Positions 1 to 11,215 of a stretch of 64,000 nucleotides of DNA are shown one piece after another (the stretch's first letter is position 1; every line of letters starts with the position of its first letter). Source of the stretch: Psococerastis gibbosa (taxonomy: Eukaryota; Arthropoda; Insecta; Psocodea; Psocidae); contig OZ020485.1 of the NCBI GenBank assembly GCA_963971405.1, positions 42,157,469 through 42,221,468 on the forward strand. The letters are read 5' to 3'. Made by a program: the position numbers and the translations under genes. The notes below the pieces were generated by a model. It had not been told where the DNA came from. It saw only the letters and a program-made list of their open reading frames with translations, and ran no database searches.

Positions 1-1339
1 GTGCCTATCTAACAGATAATAAAATAAAAATTCGTGATCCCGGAGTCTAGGATCGAAGAATTGGGATTCGCAATAAGTGGCTGTTTTCTTTACATTCTTT
101 TCTATTATTCTATTAACAAATCATGCACTGCAATTTTTAAAAGATGTACTGAGACTAATCGGTTCAGAGTGTATTCTGGCAGATCTTATCATTTCGGAAC
201 TCACAGTTTTTCAGATCCTAATAAATTAATTATTGAACATAATTATTTTTTGTGTTTAATTCAGATCATTTAAAATATTACGGCGTTAGTACAAACGTGA
301 ACTGGTTCCAAAAAAGTTTTAATAATATTATTTTCGTAATATAATAATATTCTTTGAGTACGAACACGGTGCTAGATTTGGAGTCTTCATCTTCCAAGGA
401 AAACCTTCTTTAGTCTACCTGCCTAACTCAAATAAAACATACTTCACTTTTTTTTTACTTCACTTTTTTCCTTGACCAGTAACCCCGGACAAGGTGCATA
501 TATTGAGAAAAACAATTTGTACAATAGTATAATTATCACAAGCTTCCGCTTATCGAACGATCTTAGTGCAGTGGCACTGCAAGATATAAAATTTAATTAA
601 TAATTAATAATAATAAACCATAATAGAGTACTCACTCTAGCCTTCTGGCAATGAATGAGATCCCTCTGAACTCTGAAGGATGATATTGTTATATATATAA
701 TAAAATTTACATATATAATATAAAAATATATACTGAATATGAAATTATATGTGTAATAAAACGGCTAATAGTCTGTATTTGAAATTAAGTATGTTTTTAT
801 ATATTTTCCCTATTTTGTTCAATTCTTTTAGTTTAAGTGGCAATTCGTTAAATATCTCTTCATATATCATTTAGGTCTTCCAAAAGTTACTTATCGATTT
901 ATGTAATCTGTAAATTAGAATTAATGTTATTTTTTAGTTTGAGTATTTAATAATAATAATAATTTGTGTATTTTTTCTTAATTTGTTTTACATAAGTAGA
1001 AGAAAGTTGAAGTGTCCTTTCATGCCACTCAATACCTATACCTAGCACTTAAAATCACAACTTTTATTTATACTCAGTATAACAACAGAAAACTTGTTAG
1101 TGATAAAATCTTGCAGACAGACCAATTGGTCTTGCAAGACTTCAGACATCCTGACAAAAACATTAAATAAATAGAAAAAAAATAAATAAAATAAAAAAAT
1201 TTATCTCTCATCAATCATCATGACTGTGTCACAAATGAAACCAAAGTTGACTATAAAGTCTCAGAGGATTCATTGCACTTTGATGCTGAAAACAAACATG
1301 AGTCTGTTTGTTATTTTAACCCTTTTCTTTTCTTTATAG
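1..1339. other. AT-rich, intron-like stretch without recognisable gene
   Basis: No convincing coding frame, RNA gene or intact mobile element was seen. Short A/T tracts and a short shared string near 472-500 (CCAGTAACCCCG, which recurs near 31727) are the only repeats noticed. The end of this stretch is a pyrimidine-rich tract leading into the splice acceptor of the exon at 1340, so at least its right part is probably an intron of that gene. Confidence 0.5.
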
Positions 1340-1433
1340 GTAAGAAACTTTGAGAAGTACGAGAGCGTGAAGGCACGTGCGCACAGAATTCATTACCGAA
1401 CCAGTTTCATATTTCCACCCGCTGAAACAAAAG
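1340..1433 (+). CDS. Candidate internal coding exon of an unidentified host gene
   Basis: A pyrimidine-rich tract ending in TTTATAG is followed by 94 bases open in one frame only (frame from base 1340), then by the strong donor AAG|GTGAGC at 1434. The translation begins VRNFEKYESVKARAHRIHY and ends with FPPAETK. It is basic and hydrophilic, with no membrane segment and no domain I can name. The other two forward frames hit stops within the first few codons. Codon use is more GC-rich than the surrounding intron. The exon enters in phase 0 and leaves in phase 1, so neighbouring exons must lie outside this window upstream and probably far downstream. No partner exon was found. The call rests on splice signals plus the single open frame. 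A chance open stretch of 31 codons cannot be excluded. Confidence 0.5.
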
Positions 1434-2395
1434 GTGAGCCCCCGTAAATTTTCTACCCTGTTCCAACTTTTAAAAGTGCTGATATTTATTGTGGTGGAAG
1501 GGGAGATTTGTGGCTTTTTTTTCGGGGCTCCCTGAAGCAGCTTTTCATTTATTGGGGAGCTCTGGGTTGCCTCTTATTCTCTTTCCCTCTCCTCTCCGCC
1601 TTCAAATTTAGACCCTTAATTCTCAAGTATAATTTTTTGATATCTAAAGGTTCTTTTATTTCTTTTGACTTGTTGCAGACTCTGGCTTTTTTTTACAACG
1701 TCTACCATTTCTTGCAGTCAAATTGAATAATTTACTTTCATGGATTATTTAAACGGCGTTCTTACGCGGAAAGAGGACACAGTTCGCATACTTTGGCCAC
1801 CCCTGGATTGAATAACCTTTACAGTTTATATTCTTAAGTACATTGCAGTATTATTTGGTATATATAACACTGACATTAAATTTCGGTTACATTCTTAAGG
1901 GCAAATGGAGTCCTTCATTTCCAATGACATATTGATCATACATGAGGTGTCATAAACTACCTCAGAACTAATACTCGATAGAATTCGATGAAATTCGGCA
2001 TGAAGGTTCCCAACACTGGTGTCTCGGGGTTGTTTTTTCATTTTTTGGATAACTTCAATTTGGGCGACACACCACAAAAACCCCAAAAAACTAATAAAAA
2101 CATTTTTTTTTTAAATATATCCGACGATTTTTTTTTAAAGTTACATATTAATATATTATAGTACTCATTAACTCATGTAGTAGCCATGTAAAAAAAAAAA
2201 ACTCTAGGCCGCATCTCCCTTGATAATTTGGTGTTTGGCTTGGGGCGTAAAATAAATAAAAAGGGCTCAGTTTCCATGAAAAATGACTAAAAATATAATT
2301 TTCCTGGGGAGCCATTCCATCGATGCTTTCTACAATAACTTCAGTTATTGTTTAGGTGCTAAGTAGAGTAACAAAACAGAACATTTTCCGAAGGA
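1434..2395. other. Intron-like stretch; small MITE remnant near 1771-1815
   Basis: Mostly unassigned sequence. Bases 1771-1815 contain GAGGACAC followed by TTGGCCACCCCTGGA, which matches one end of the palindromic element at 48084-48475, so this is a lone end fragment of that family. Nothing else was recognised. Confidence 0.4.
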
Positions 2396-2579
2396 AGGTG
2401 AGAAAAGTATGGACATGGAATGTTTCGATCCTATGCAACACTGTTGAAAATATTCATTGCACAATTTTTGTTATGCCTTGCATCCAATGCAACAAGGTAC
2501 CACAAAATGGTGCAAAGTATAGTTTTTTTTATAGTGTTGCACAGGATCAAAACAATCCATGTCCATACTTTGCTCACTT
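2396..2579. mobile_element. Palindromic MITE (about 45-bp arms)
   Basis: The first ~45 bases (AGGTGAGAAAAGTATGGACA onward) reappear as an imperfect reverse complement at the right end, with a matching CCTATGCAACACT / AGTGTTGCACAGG inner part. The middle is A/T-rich. No protein is encoded. The target duplication could not be fixed. It is distinct from the TTA- and TTAA-flanked palindromes elsewhere in the window. Confidence 0.6.
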
Positions 2580-2631
2580 TGCGTGGACTATACCAAGTTA
2601 CCTAGTTGTCTTCTTGCCTTCCAAGCAGAAA

Positions 2632-2741
2632 AAGGCCAGAAAATATAGCAAGTGTGGGACTCGAACCAACAACCTTTCGCGTGAAAGTCAGAGTCTGTAC
2701 CGCCACTCTGCATATATCCTGTCATCAACGTATTTCCATCA
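2632..2741 (-). repeat. tRNA-derived SINE, family A, 5' (head) part
   Basis: Read on the minus strand, this begins near 2741 and contains a pol III B box, GGTTCGAGTCC. It matches the head of the fuller copies at 15999, 30262, 53419 and 58154, but the body and A/T tail are missing. It sits 50 bases from the palindrome at 2396. Confidence 0.65.
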
Positions 2742-3220
2742 CATTATTTCCATACACCCGGACGTGATGTTTCAATAACATAAAATATAACGCGTCGTAT
2801 ACTTTCACAATAATAAATCATATAATTTTTGTCGAAACACAACAAAAGGAGAAAGGCCGGAGACTTCAATTATAGGAACCTCAACGATTTTCCTCAAGAC
2901 TTAACTTCAAAACAAACGGAACGATTTATAGAGACAGTTTTTAATAATCAAGATGCGGAAATTTTTAAATGCCCCGGCTCCTTTGTATTATTTTATCACA
3001 AATTCCTTTCGGGTAAATTACCAGCAAAAATTCTCTCATTTTCCAATAATAAAATAATAATAAGGCATTCTTATATTACAGAAATATTGTATTGCAACCC
3101 CTGCCTATACTTACAAACATGCGGTCTGACTTTCTTACGACGTGTCCCAGCCATTTTATGCGTTGAACTGGTTACACCTCTGTCAGCCTCTGAACTAAGT
3201 CCTATTTTGTAACTGCAAAG
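2742..3220. other. No recognised gene
   Basis: A 127-codon frame is open here on the + strand, but it needs a TTG start, has no family resemblance and has no splice context. It is treated as chance. Confidence 0.35.
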
Positions 3221-3645
3221 GCTTTCACGGCCGGAGTCGAATGAAGAACCAGTAGAATCCGGGCTGATGGGCCGTGGTCGAAATGAAAGTAAACTTCCAA
3301 ACGTTTCGTCAACATCTGCGGTCGACATCTTCAAACGACAACAAAAAGGATGACGTCGGCCAATTGTAAATAAGAAGAAAATGGCAATTCCCCAGAGGAA
3401 CATGTTGTTGTGTTGAGAGCGAGCAAATCCTCGCTCTCAACAAAACAACAACAACAACATCCAGTTATAAAGGTCAGTGCGCAGCCCCCTACCCAGTCAC
3501 TCGCTAAGGAGCTACCGAGGTACAACCTTCGAAGTCTACGCAGCACCACTGAAGATGTCGACCGCAGATATTGACGAAAAGTTTGGAAGTTCACTTTCAT
3601 TTCGACCACGGCCCATCAGCCCGGATTCTACTAGTTCTTCATAAG
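3221..3645. repeat. Inverted pair of a dispersed retroelement 3' segment (possibly Penelope-like)
   Basis: A segment at 3221-3330 (minus orientation) and another at 3546-3645 (plus orientation) are the same sequence inverted. Each contains GAAGATG, a short stem made of GTCGAC and GTTGAC (ATTGAC in the plus copy), then GACGAAA, followed by CCCATCAGCCCGGATTCTAC. A third copy is at 6917-7040. Between them, 3411-3423 and 3430-3442 form a perfect 13-bp hairpin with a 6-base loop. Penelope-like elements are known for inverted terminal arrangements and for hammerhead-type motifs, and the core here resembles one. The assignment is inference; no coding region is attached. Confidence 0.4.
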
Positions 3646-4619
3646 TCCTATTTTGGCTTAGCTATTCGTCCCCGTAGCGTAGCCACTCAACAACCGCCTC
3701 TCAAATTTATCAACTCCCATTTGACCTTCATGTGGTCTGCACATTCAGATAATCACATCCTTGTAAAAGCCTCTCTGTAAGTAATTTTCGTTTCAGTTAA
3801 CTTTATGTTGCCCGTTATTCGAAGTGACTTTCTTTAATGGCATCCAACTGGTTTTTCTTGCTGATACAACGAACGCTCTTAATTATATTACTTAGTTAGC
3901 TTCATAGTTAATTAATTTGAACTATTAACTTTACATTTTCTAATTTAGATCGTTAACAATCTTAATTGCACTCTATTTTTCACTTGAGGCATCTGCATGT
4001 GGAATAAATCAAATTTCTTCACTGCTGTTAATTTTACAGTCGAGGTTGAATAAAAATGTGTAAAATAAACAAGGGTCTGCCTAAAGTAGGTTATTAAGTC
4101 TCTCTAACTCGTCACTTAAGAGGATGTAAATATTAGATTGAATAAATATTAGAGTGTGTAATCGAGTCCGGGACCAATGTAAAATTTATGGAAACACTAT
4201 AACACCAAATGTAAATTATGTAATTATAATTATATTAATATACTATATATATACTGTATATATATTGTTTAAATTCTTATGTATAGAACCGCGGGAATGT
4301 AGCACCTAAGTAATCCGCCATTTTATAAACAAACGAACTCCATTCTTATACGAAATCCGAAAGCTTTGACCTGTCTGTAACTTATACCATATACTGTGCC
4401 TCCTTTTTCTTTCTTCTTTTTTTGAATTTTTGCAACCATTTTTTATGTATCGTATTATTCTAACATTCTAAACTGATATAAATTAATAGCGGGCCCCAGC
4501 ACGGGTTAATACTTAGGTGTCCCCCTACCACCAATTATTGTATAGTAATATGCTGTTGACCTATTACAGTGTTGTACATTATTTTATTACTATCTAGTAT
4601 ATTACTGTATTATTATTAT
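3646..4619. other. AT-rich stretch with nothing assignable
   Basis: Low-complexity AT runs (for example 4215-4270, TATATA-rich) and no frame, SINE or element end that could be supported. Confidence 0.4.
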
Positions 4620-4718
4620 CATCGTGAAAAAAAAGAGTCAAAAAAAAGAGTCAAAAAAAAGAGTCAAAAAAAAGAGCCACATGCGGCTCACGAGCCTCAC
4701 GTTGCCGACCCCTGCTCT
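4620..4718 (-). mobile_element. hAT-like element end with internal 13-bp tandem repeat
   Basis: The right end reads GCGGCTCACGAGCC then GTTGCCGACCCCTG, a terminus typical of hAT-superfamily elements (reverse complement starts CAGGGGTCGGCAAC). Just inside it are four tandem copies of a 13-base unit (eight A then GAGTC or GAGCC) at about 4626-4677. The left end was not found, so this is a fragment. Confidence 0.5.
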
Positions 4719-5228
4719 AATAAACGCTTGCAGAGCAAGGAAATACAAAAATTTTCGCTTCTTGCAATGTAAAAGCTCTCACGAGAGTGAGCTCATTCAT
4801 AATCTACGCTATTCACAATGTTGAAAAAGGACATTATATGAGTAGATACATGTAGTGTCACGTGCAACAAATAATCTGATACAGCACTTAGATGTCATCG
4901 AAAACACGGGTGGGGGGGGGGGGTTGGAGGGTATATCACCTCCCCGCCCCCTAACACACATGAAACGTTTAAAAGCGTGAATGACAACGTGTTAGAAAGG
5001 GGTGATCAGTTTCCAAGGCCTTGGCATTGTCACGGTGACATTCAATAACCCAGCTACTTTCAATTTTTTGTTGGCAGCAGCGAAATTCCGCAGAAGGCGA
5101 GAACGTACGAATACGAGCTGACAGTAAATTTAAGAAGGGGGAATCGAATTCCTCGGTTACCGACAGAGCACACTAAAAGTCTAAGAGAAAGAGGACGCGG
5201 GGAGGGTGAGACAATGTGGGAATTTATA

Positions 5229-5420
5229 CTAGTGGTAAAAAGGGCGGTTTGAGCTGAAATTGTTCTGAAAATGACTTTTTTTTCGTTTTGGTTGCTGCAG
5301 TAGGTACAGAAACCTGCGTCTATATTTGTGAGTGCTATGGTGCCTCATATGTTCCCTTAGTTTTTGGTTAGCTAAGTTTCCGCCACATCTGCCGTACATA
5401 TTCGAGGAGCATGTATGCAA
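5229..5420 (-). pseudogene. C2H2-zinc-finger-like fragment, probably degenerate
   Basis: The minus-strand frame contains GRCGGNLANQKLREHMRHH, which resembles a C2H2 finger helix and His pair (HMRHH followed by STHKY). The first Cys of the expected pair appears as Tyr (MYGRC), and the Cys-to-His spacing is one residue short. The likely origin is a zinc-finger exon such as those of BTB-zinc-finger genes, now damaged, or a chance resemblance. The upstream end runs into a repeat shared with 60667-60863. No convincing splice sites were seen. Confidence 0.25.
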
Positions 5421-5622
5421 AGAAATAATTTTTCAGTTGGTGGAATCACTGGAATCATCGCATTGGCTGCTATAAAATAGAAATGTTAGTTTGGTGCTGC
5501 TAAACGCGTATAGTATCAAAGAATATTAATTAAAATATTACACCCCATAGGCCATAATGTAGAAGCATTGAAATTTTAGACGTTTTTCGCCTCTCCTGCA
5601 GTGACAAATCGCCTTTTGCATA
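5414..5622. mobile_element. Small TIR element, diverged copy of the one at 60667
   Basis: The right end CGCCTTTTGCAT and internal strings (AAATATTACACCCCATA, AATAATTTTTCAG) match 60667-60863. The left terminal repeat is degraded to ATGCAAAG. Confidence 0.45.
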
Positions 5623-6191
5623 CACGCTTCTCATTCATGCCTGCTATTTCTATGTTGGTTTTTGCAATGCCATAACCATGAAAATACGATTCCTCATTTC
5701 CTCATTCATTACAGATCCCTAAGTTAAAATTGACTTCGGTAGAATGGTGGTAGCGTAGTATACCAATGACTTGGCCTCATCTACACAGCATGCTATCGGA
5801 GACGGGTTGTAACTAAACACAACTCTCATGTACTGCATAAGTTACCTGTGACTTAAGAGGTTATTCAGATAAACTCATTAAATTGTTTGAATGCCATTAA
5901 TGCTTTGTAAATAAATAAAAATATTGCACTTTCCGAGCATTCCCGAAAATATAAATACGAAAAGACCCAGCACTTTGGAACTTCTAATAACATGCCTCTC
6001 AACATACCTCATACCATCTGTATACCAAATGGATCTGTGCTTATACATATTACTACTTTAAATTTTTAGTTCTTATATTGTTATCGGCACCTTGCCTCCA
6101 CGTGCAAATTGGCTGCACAATGGCAAGGGACCCAAAGAAGAAAAATGTATTATCTAAATTTATGTAACTGAATTTATTTTGGGAATTACAC

Positions 6192-6322
<131 letters not shown>

Positions 6323-6904
6323 TGTCAAGTTGGCGCTAATGATGTTGCATGCCATTCTGGCCGTAAAAATGAGCATAATTATTGTATCCTTAGCACATTT
6401 GCTGCAGCAACACTTTGAACTTGATTTTAACAAAAATTTAATAATGGCAAAAGGGTATTAAATTGATTGGAAATGTAAAGATGAATATTATTATTTGAAA
6501 CTGTGTTAAAATTGCTGCCTTACGCTCATTGATGTCTGGAAAACTCCCACGAGAGACTCCAACATTGAAATGGGAACACCATAAAGTTACTCATATCCTT
6601 TCATCGGATTTGAAATTAAGTTAGCAAAATATCCTTAGCTGAAATGGAATCAGCTTTGGAGAATGGGGAAGGATATGATGTGTGTAAGGGAATTTTTGTC
6701 TGGATATTCCAAATCAATTTCAACCAGCAACTTATCAAGTCTGGGCTTCTATTATTTATCCGGTGGTACAAACTTTGATCGCCATGTTGTTCCTTTGGAA
6801 ATGCATGATTTGTCTATGCATTTCGTTAGTTTTATATAATTGGAATCCGTGTGACTACTCTACAAAATCGGTGATAATAGTTTAGTACCTAATAAGGCAT
6901 CCAT

Positions 6905-7115
6905 TACGTAAGATAATGTAACTGCAAAGGAGACATATGAAGAACCAGTAGAATCCGGGCTGATGGGTCTTGGTCGATATGAAAATGAACTTCCAAACGT
7001 TTCGTCAACATCTGCGGTCAACATCTTCAATGGACTTGGACAATGGACAATGAGACTTCGAAGGTTGTACCTCGGGGGCTTCGTAGCTCACTAGCTCTCA
7101 TCAGCTAGGATTCTA
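6905..7115 (-). repeat. Third copy of the segment at 3221/3546
   Basis: On the minus strand it carries GAAGATGTTGACCGCAGATG, then GACGAAACG, and the downstream CCCATCAGCCCGGATTCTAC. The flank (AGACTTCGAAGGTTGTACCTC) also matches the plus copy near 3512-3530, so the element body extends upstream of the core. Confidence 0.6.
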
Positions 7116-7159
7116 CTGATTCAAGTAAGATGTATTGTGATAGTAGCCGAAATCAAGAG

Positions 7160-7385
7160 AGCCCGCTACTGCCCGCTAGGGCACGTTGAACGAATGTCAA
7201 ACGATAGGGCAACAAGAGCAGCCTTACACAAGGTGCCCCAAGGGAGAAGACGAGTGGGAAGACAACGGATGTGATGGCTGCATTACGTCGCAGTGGATCT
7301 GGCTACCCTGGCGAAGGAAAGCGCAGGACCGCGCAGGCTAGTCGGTTATGCCAGAGCAAGGCCCTTCTAGGCAAGGGCGGAAAAT
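7160..7385 (+). pseudogene. LINE C-terminal fragment (frameshifted)
   Basis: One frame reads GHVERMSNDRATRAALHKVP then GRRRVGR, and another picks up WRRKAQDRAG. These correspond to the HV.RM..DR ... GR ... A.DR..W pattern at the C-terminus of many non-LTR retrotransposon polyproteins. At least one frameshift and one stop interrupt it. A hAT-like element at 7372 has inserted in its tail. Confidence 0.5.
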
Positions 7386-7546
7386 GTAGGAGGGTCTCAA
7401 GTTGTTTGTAAGTTTAAAAGGTAATTTTTTTGTTCTAAAGTTAAGTTTAATTCAATTTTTTTTAGTAGGTATCTTTTAAATTTACTCATTTAAGGGGGGT
7501 CATGACCCCCTGGACTCCCCCCCCCCCCGTGGATCCTCCACCATTG
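7372..7546. mobile_element. hAT-like non-autonomous element
   Basis: It starts CAAGGGCGG and ends GATCCTCCACCATTG, with an internal GTTTGTAAGTTTAAAAGGTA shared with the copy at 15916 and a run of C. The 8-base flanks CTTCTAGG / CTTCTAGC form a near-perfect target duplication, as expected for the hAT superfamily. Confidence 0.7.
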
Positions 7547-7554
7547 CTTCTAGC

Positions 7555-8511
7555 ACCGCAGCGCCAAGAAGTAAGTAGTAAGTAAGAGATATTTATTCGA
7601 TCGAAGAAATATTTCGAAGGCATACGATGAAGTATCCGATTTCAATCTGAATTTCGGTATAACACTTTCTTGGACTTATTTTTTGTATTTTTTATTTTAT
7701 TTGGATGGCCTGTAAGCTTTTGGAACCCTAAAACAGGGGCACACACTTAAATAATTAGTATACCTTACATACAAGGTGAATCAAGTCACGACTGTCACAT
7801 TTTTTCACTTTTTCTTTATTAATGTGGGGAATAATGAAATGACTCAAAATAGTGTTCAAAATTACCTATAGCAATATGTACACTTTTTACTTCTTAAGAA
7901 GGTCGTGCAGTTATATTAAACATTACGTTTAACTTATTCAGTGATTTCAAATGAAATATGCAAAATGCAAAACGAAACTCTGCCAATTTTATACCTCATT
8001 AAGAAGAGAATCGCAAGAGAAAAAAATCATCCGACAAAGTAAGACATTTTTAGAAATTAAACTTACCGAGTCTTCTATCATCATTATATAACTTCTCCGT
8101 CGCTTTTCAATTCAAATAAAAATTACATAATGAATAAATCTAGAAAAAGTCATATTTCTTTATCCTTTTCTTTCTATATCATTGATTTGTGCATTCCGAC
8201 ATTTTTTCATAAAAAAGGGGAGAGGGATGATCCAAGCGGATCGTCACTTTTCATTTTGCGACTCTTCCATTTTTTGATTTTTGTTCGTTCACCTCCCCCC
8301 TTACTTCCTCCATGAAATACGGTTCGTATAGTTCTCAACTTTTTTTACTTTCCTTGTTTCCCCTCAGTCTAAAATTGTCTTCAGTCGATCGTGCGACCTT
8401 TCTCAAAATGAGAGGATCGGTTGGATGCACCCATGTTCACAGTAAAATATAAATTATGAGATTTTCAACAATTTCCCAGGCTTATCTATTAATTTATCGT
8501 TGTAACTTTTT
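7555..8511. other. No recognised gene
   Basis: AT-rich sequence. A consensus-like donor on the minus strand near 8071 (CTCG|GTAAGT) has only 12-13 open codons behind it and no good acceptor, so no exon is called. Confidence 0.4.
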
Positions 8512-8935
8512 TTGTTTTCACTGGGGGCCGGCATTTTTAATGGAATAATATGCAATAGCATAAAGAAGCTGGAGGCTTTCGAAATGTGGTGCTATACGAG
8601 AATGTTGAAAATATCTTGGAGAGACCATATAACGAACGAAGAGGTACTTCAAAGGATAAACGATATAAGATCCCTAATTACCTCCATTTCTGTGAGAAGA
8701 GCAAAATGGATGGGTCACCTGATCAGACAAGAAGGACTCCTAAGCACCATAAGAGAAGGCACAATCGAAGGCACCAATGCAAGAGGGCGACCAAGGAAGG
8801 CGTACGCAGAAGATGCGGAACATACTTGGAACTCAAGAGAACGGCCCAAGACAGGGAGGAGTGGAGAAGGAGGTGGAAGGATTTGCTGCAAACCAATCGC
8901 TAGATTGAAACTAATAAAGAAGAATATGCAATAAA
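8512..8935 (+). pseudogene. LINE (non-LTR retrotransposon) 3' fragment
   Basis: The + frame reads KKLEAFEMWCYTRMLKISWR, then ITNEEVLQRI, RRAKWMGHLIRQEGLL and a GRPRKAY block. This is the widespread post-RT region of LINE polyproteins in animals (RTE- or L1-like; clade not resolved). The true end, CGTYLELKRTAQDREEWRRR and then LLQTNR stop, lies in the neighbouring frame, so one frameshift near 8805 breaks it. The RT domain is missing (5' truncated, normal for LINEs). Relatives are at 29048 (minus) and 59340 (plus, last ~35 codons). Confidence 0.8.
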
Positions 8936-8956
8936 AGCCAATATCCAATACGTAAC

Positions 8957-9190
8957 ATGCACATTACATGCATATTTTTTGGTATATTATACTTTGGGGA
9001 AGATGCATTAAGGCATATTTGGAAAGGATTTTATTTCTAGTGTTGAAATTAGTTTTTCTGATTGAAACTTTAATGCACATTACATGCATATTTTTCGCAC
9101 ATTCTTCTATTATACTTTTGGGAAAATACAGTAAAAGCATATTTAGAAAAGGGTTTTTTCCAATGTTAAAATTAGTTTTTCTGATTGAAA
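8957..9190. repeat. Two-copy tandem repeat, period 116 bp
   Basis: ATGCACATTACATGCATATT begins at 8957 and again at 9073. Both copies end with AAATTAGTTTTTCTGATTGA. The copies differ by scattered substitutions. It lies directly after the LINE tail and may be a duplicated LINE 3' UTR or unrelated. Confidence 0.85.
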
Positions 9191-9259
9191 CCTTCACCTG
9201 CCAACAAGAGAAGGCATGGCTTTGGGTAGAATTTATTCTTTATAATAATAAAAATTGAG

Positions 9260-10534
9260 GCAGAGAGAAATATTAACAATTTTAATTGCTGGCAAATGGT
9301 AGTTAGTTAATGTAGAGCCGCGTTAATAAAAACACCCTGGAGAGATTTTCTTTCATGAGCCAAAATTATTCATAAGAAGAAAAATGAGAAGTGGAATAAT
9401 TAAAATTTAAACCCCCATTCGTTCTAATAAAAAATTACAATTGAAATAAACCTCCTTTCTCGACTGTCCCACTTTACTTGCACTGTAATTCAACCCCTTT
9501 CATTTTAGCTTGTATATTTTGTTAAAAACATACTCGACTAAAATGAAATGTGTACAAAATTATCAGGGTACATAATCTGCAGTGAAAAAGTGGACAGAAC
9601 TTTGCTGTTGACAGTTGAAAGTACCACCGTTGCTTTTACATTTAATTTTTCTATTAAGTTCCGAGTGCACATACTACAAGAACATCTCTACAACAGCTTG
9701 TAATGTACATGAAAATACAGTATGTAAGTATAAAACCGGTGGCAACTAGTTGCCAAAAAGCGCGTACCTTCCCCCAAATAACGACTTTCTTCATCAATAA
9801 CATTTGAAATCCATTCCTTAATAACAATAATTGGAGTTCTTTATAGCCGACTCAAAGCTGAAGTTACTTAAAATATAGCAAACACTAAACTGAAATCATA
9901 AAATCCAGAGCCAATTCAGTGCTTTCACGAATTAATATATTCTAGAACTGGGGGCTTGAAATCAAAAATTGGCAGAGATATCCAGGGCAACATAAAAAAT
10001 CCATTTTTGTTGAGCTGTATGCCTGTAGAATGAAGTATTGGGATTTCTTTGATAAAATTATGATAGTGGTAAGATCTATCGAAATATTTCTGCAGTAGTT
10101 ATACCTACCTATACATTGAGCTATAGCGCCAAACCTATGCCATTTCGTAGGTACTAAATAACTGACTAAAAGTATGTCTACACCATTTTAACCTTAAAAC
10201 ACGTAATTTCTGTGATCAGTTATAACTCCTGGACGACTAAAATGAACAATGAACCGCATTGTGTTCCTCTTTGTCTGATAAAAATGGAACAATCCAACCA
10301 ACCTTGTTGCAATAAACAATGGCACTTGAGATCTTTTGTCTTCGGTACTTCACCACCAGGCAGGCCCTTCTTTGGTATTCTATAAAGGATATACCTACTT
10401 AAACCAGAACAGTCAATTTAATATTTTCTCAGAGGGCCACTTCAAATTTGAAGTTGTCATTTGTTATCTGTCATTTTATTAGGCTGCCTTATATCGGACG
10501 TTGATGTGATATCAGCAATATCCTAATCATTAAT
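9260..10534. other. No recognised gene
   Basis: Unassigned AT-rich sequence. No SINE, TIR element or open frame of interest was seen. Confidence 0.4.
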
Positions 10535-11150
10535 TTAGACAGTTGTGACCTGATTTACGATATCTAAAGTCTCCTTTTTATAATTCACTCCCACTTGGAT
10601 ATTGTCAATATTGTGCTTATGCATAAATGTTTAATTTATTTCGATGTTACCATATTCTGAAGTTAAAACGAAATGAGGTCCACGAGCCAGTAGATTCATA
10701 ATTTTTGCTTAGTACTATTAATGTTTTATTGTCATTTAGTATGCTTTTACGAATTTTTTAGAATTAAACCAATTTAGACAGTTGAACTGCTTTGTCGGAA
10801 GTCTTTATATTTTGAAAAATTTCCCACTTGGATATAGTCGATACTGCGGTTTTTTATGTAAGTTTGATTAATTTTATGCTACCGTATTTTGCAGTTAAAG
10901 TAGCCTACACTGATAAATGAAGGATGTCCATGTGACTGTAGGTTCATCATTTTTACTTTGAAGACTCTTATACAGTTTTAGCGGCATTCAGCATGTTTTT
11001 TTTACTAATTTTTGCGAATTAAACCAGATATTAGCCTTTATTACCCTAATTTAGGCAGTTGTGAACTGCTTTATACGATGCCTCAATTTTATGTATAATT
11101 AAATTTTTATATCTCATTACCTGTTTCATATCTTTGCAGCCGTAAAACGA
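10535..11150. repeat. Diverged tandem repeat, period about 240-270 bp
   Basis: Three successive blocks start with AATTTAGACAGTT or a close variant (about 10536, 10771 and 11049). They share CCCACTTGGATAT, a TGTTACCATATT / TGCTACCGTATT segment and GCGAATTAAACCA-type ends. Identity is modest, so this is an old duplication. The third block is partial. Confidence 0.6.
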
Positions 11151-11215
11151 GAAATTAATTCGTAAAAACTCGCTGACCATTCCTTGTAACAAAATATTTG
11201 GAAATCTTCCCCTTA

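Noticed and set aside
628-690. Minus-strand donor AGA|GTGAGT near 632
   Set aside because: Only a dozen open codons behind it and no acceptor; not enough for an exon.
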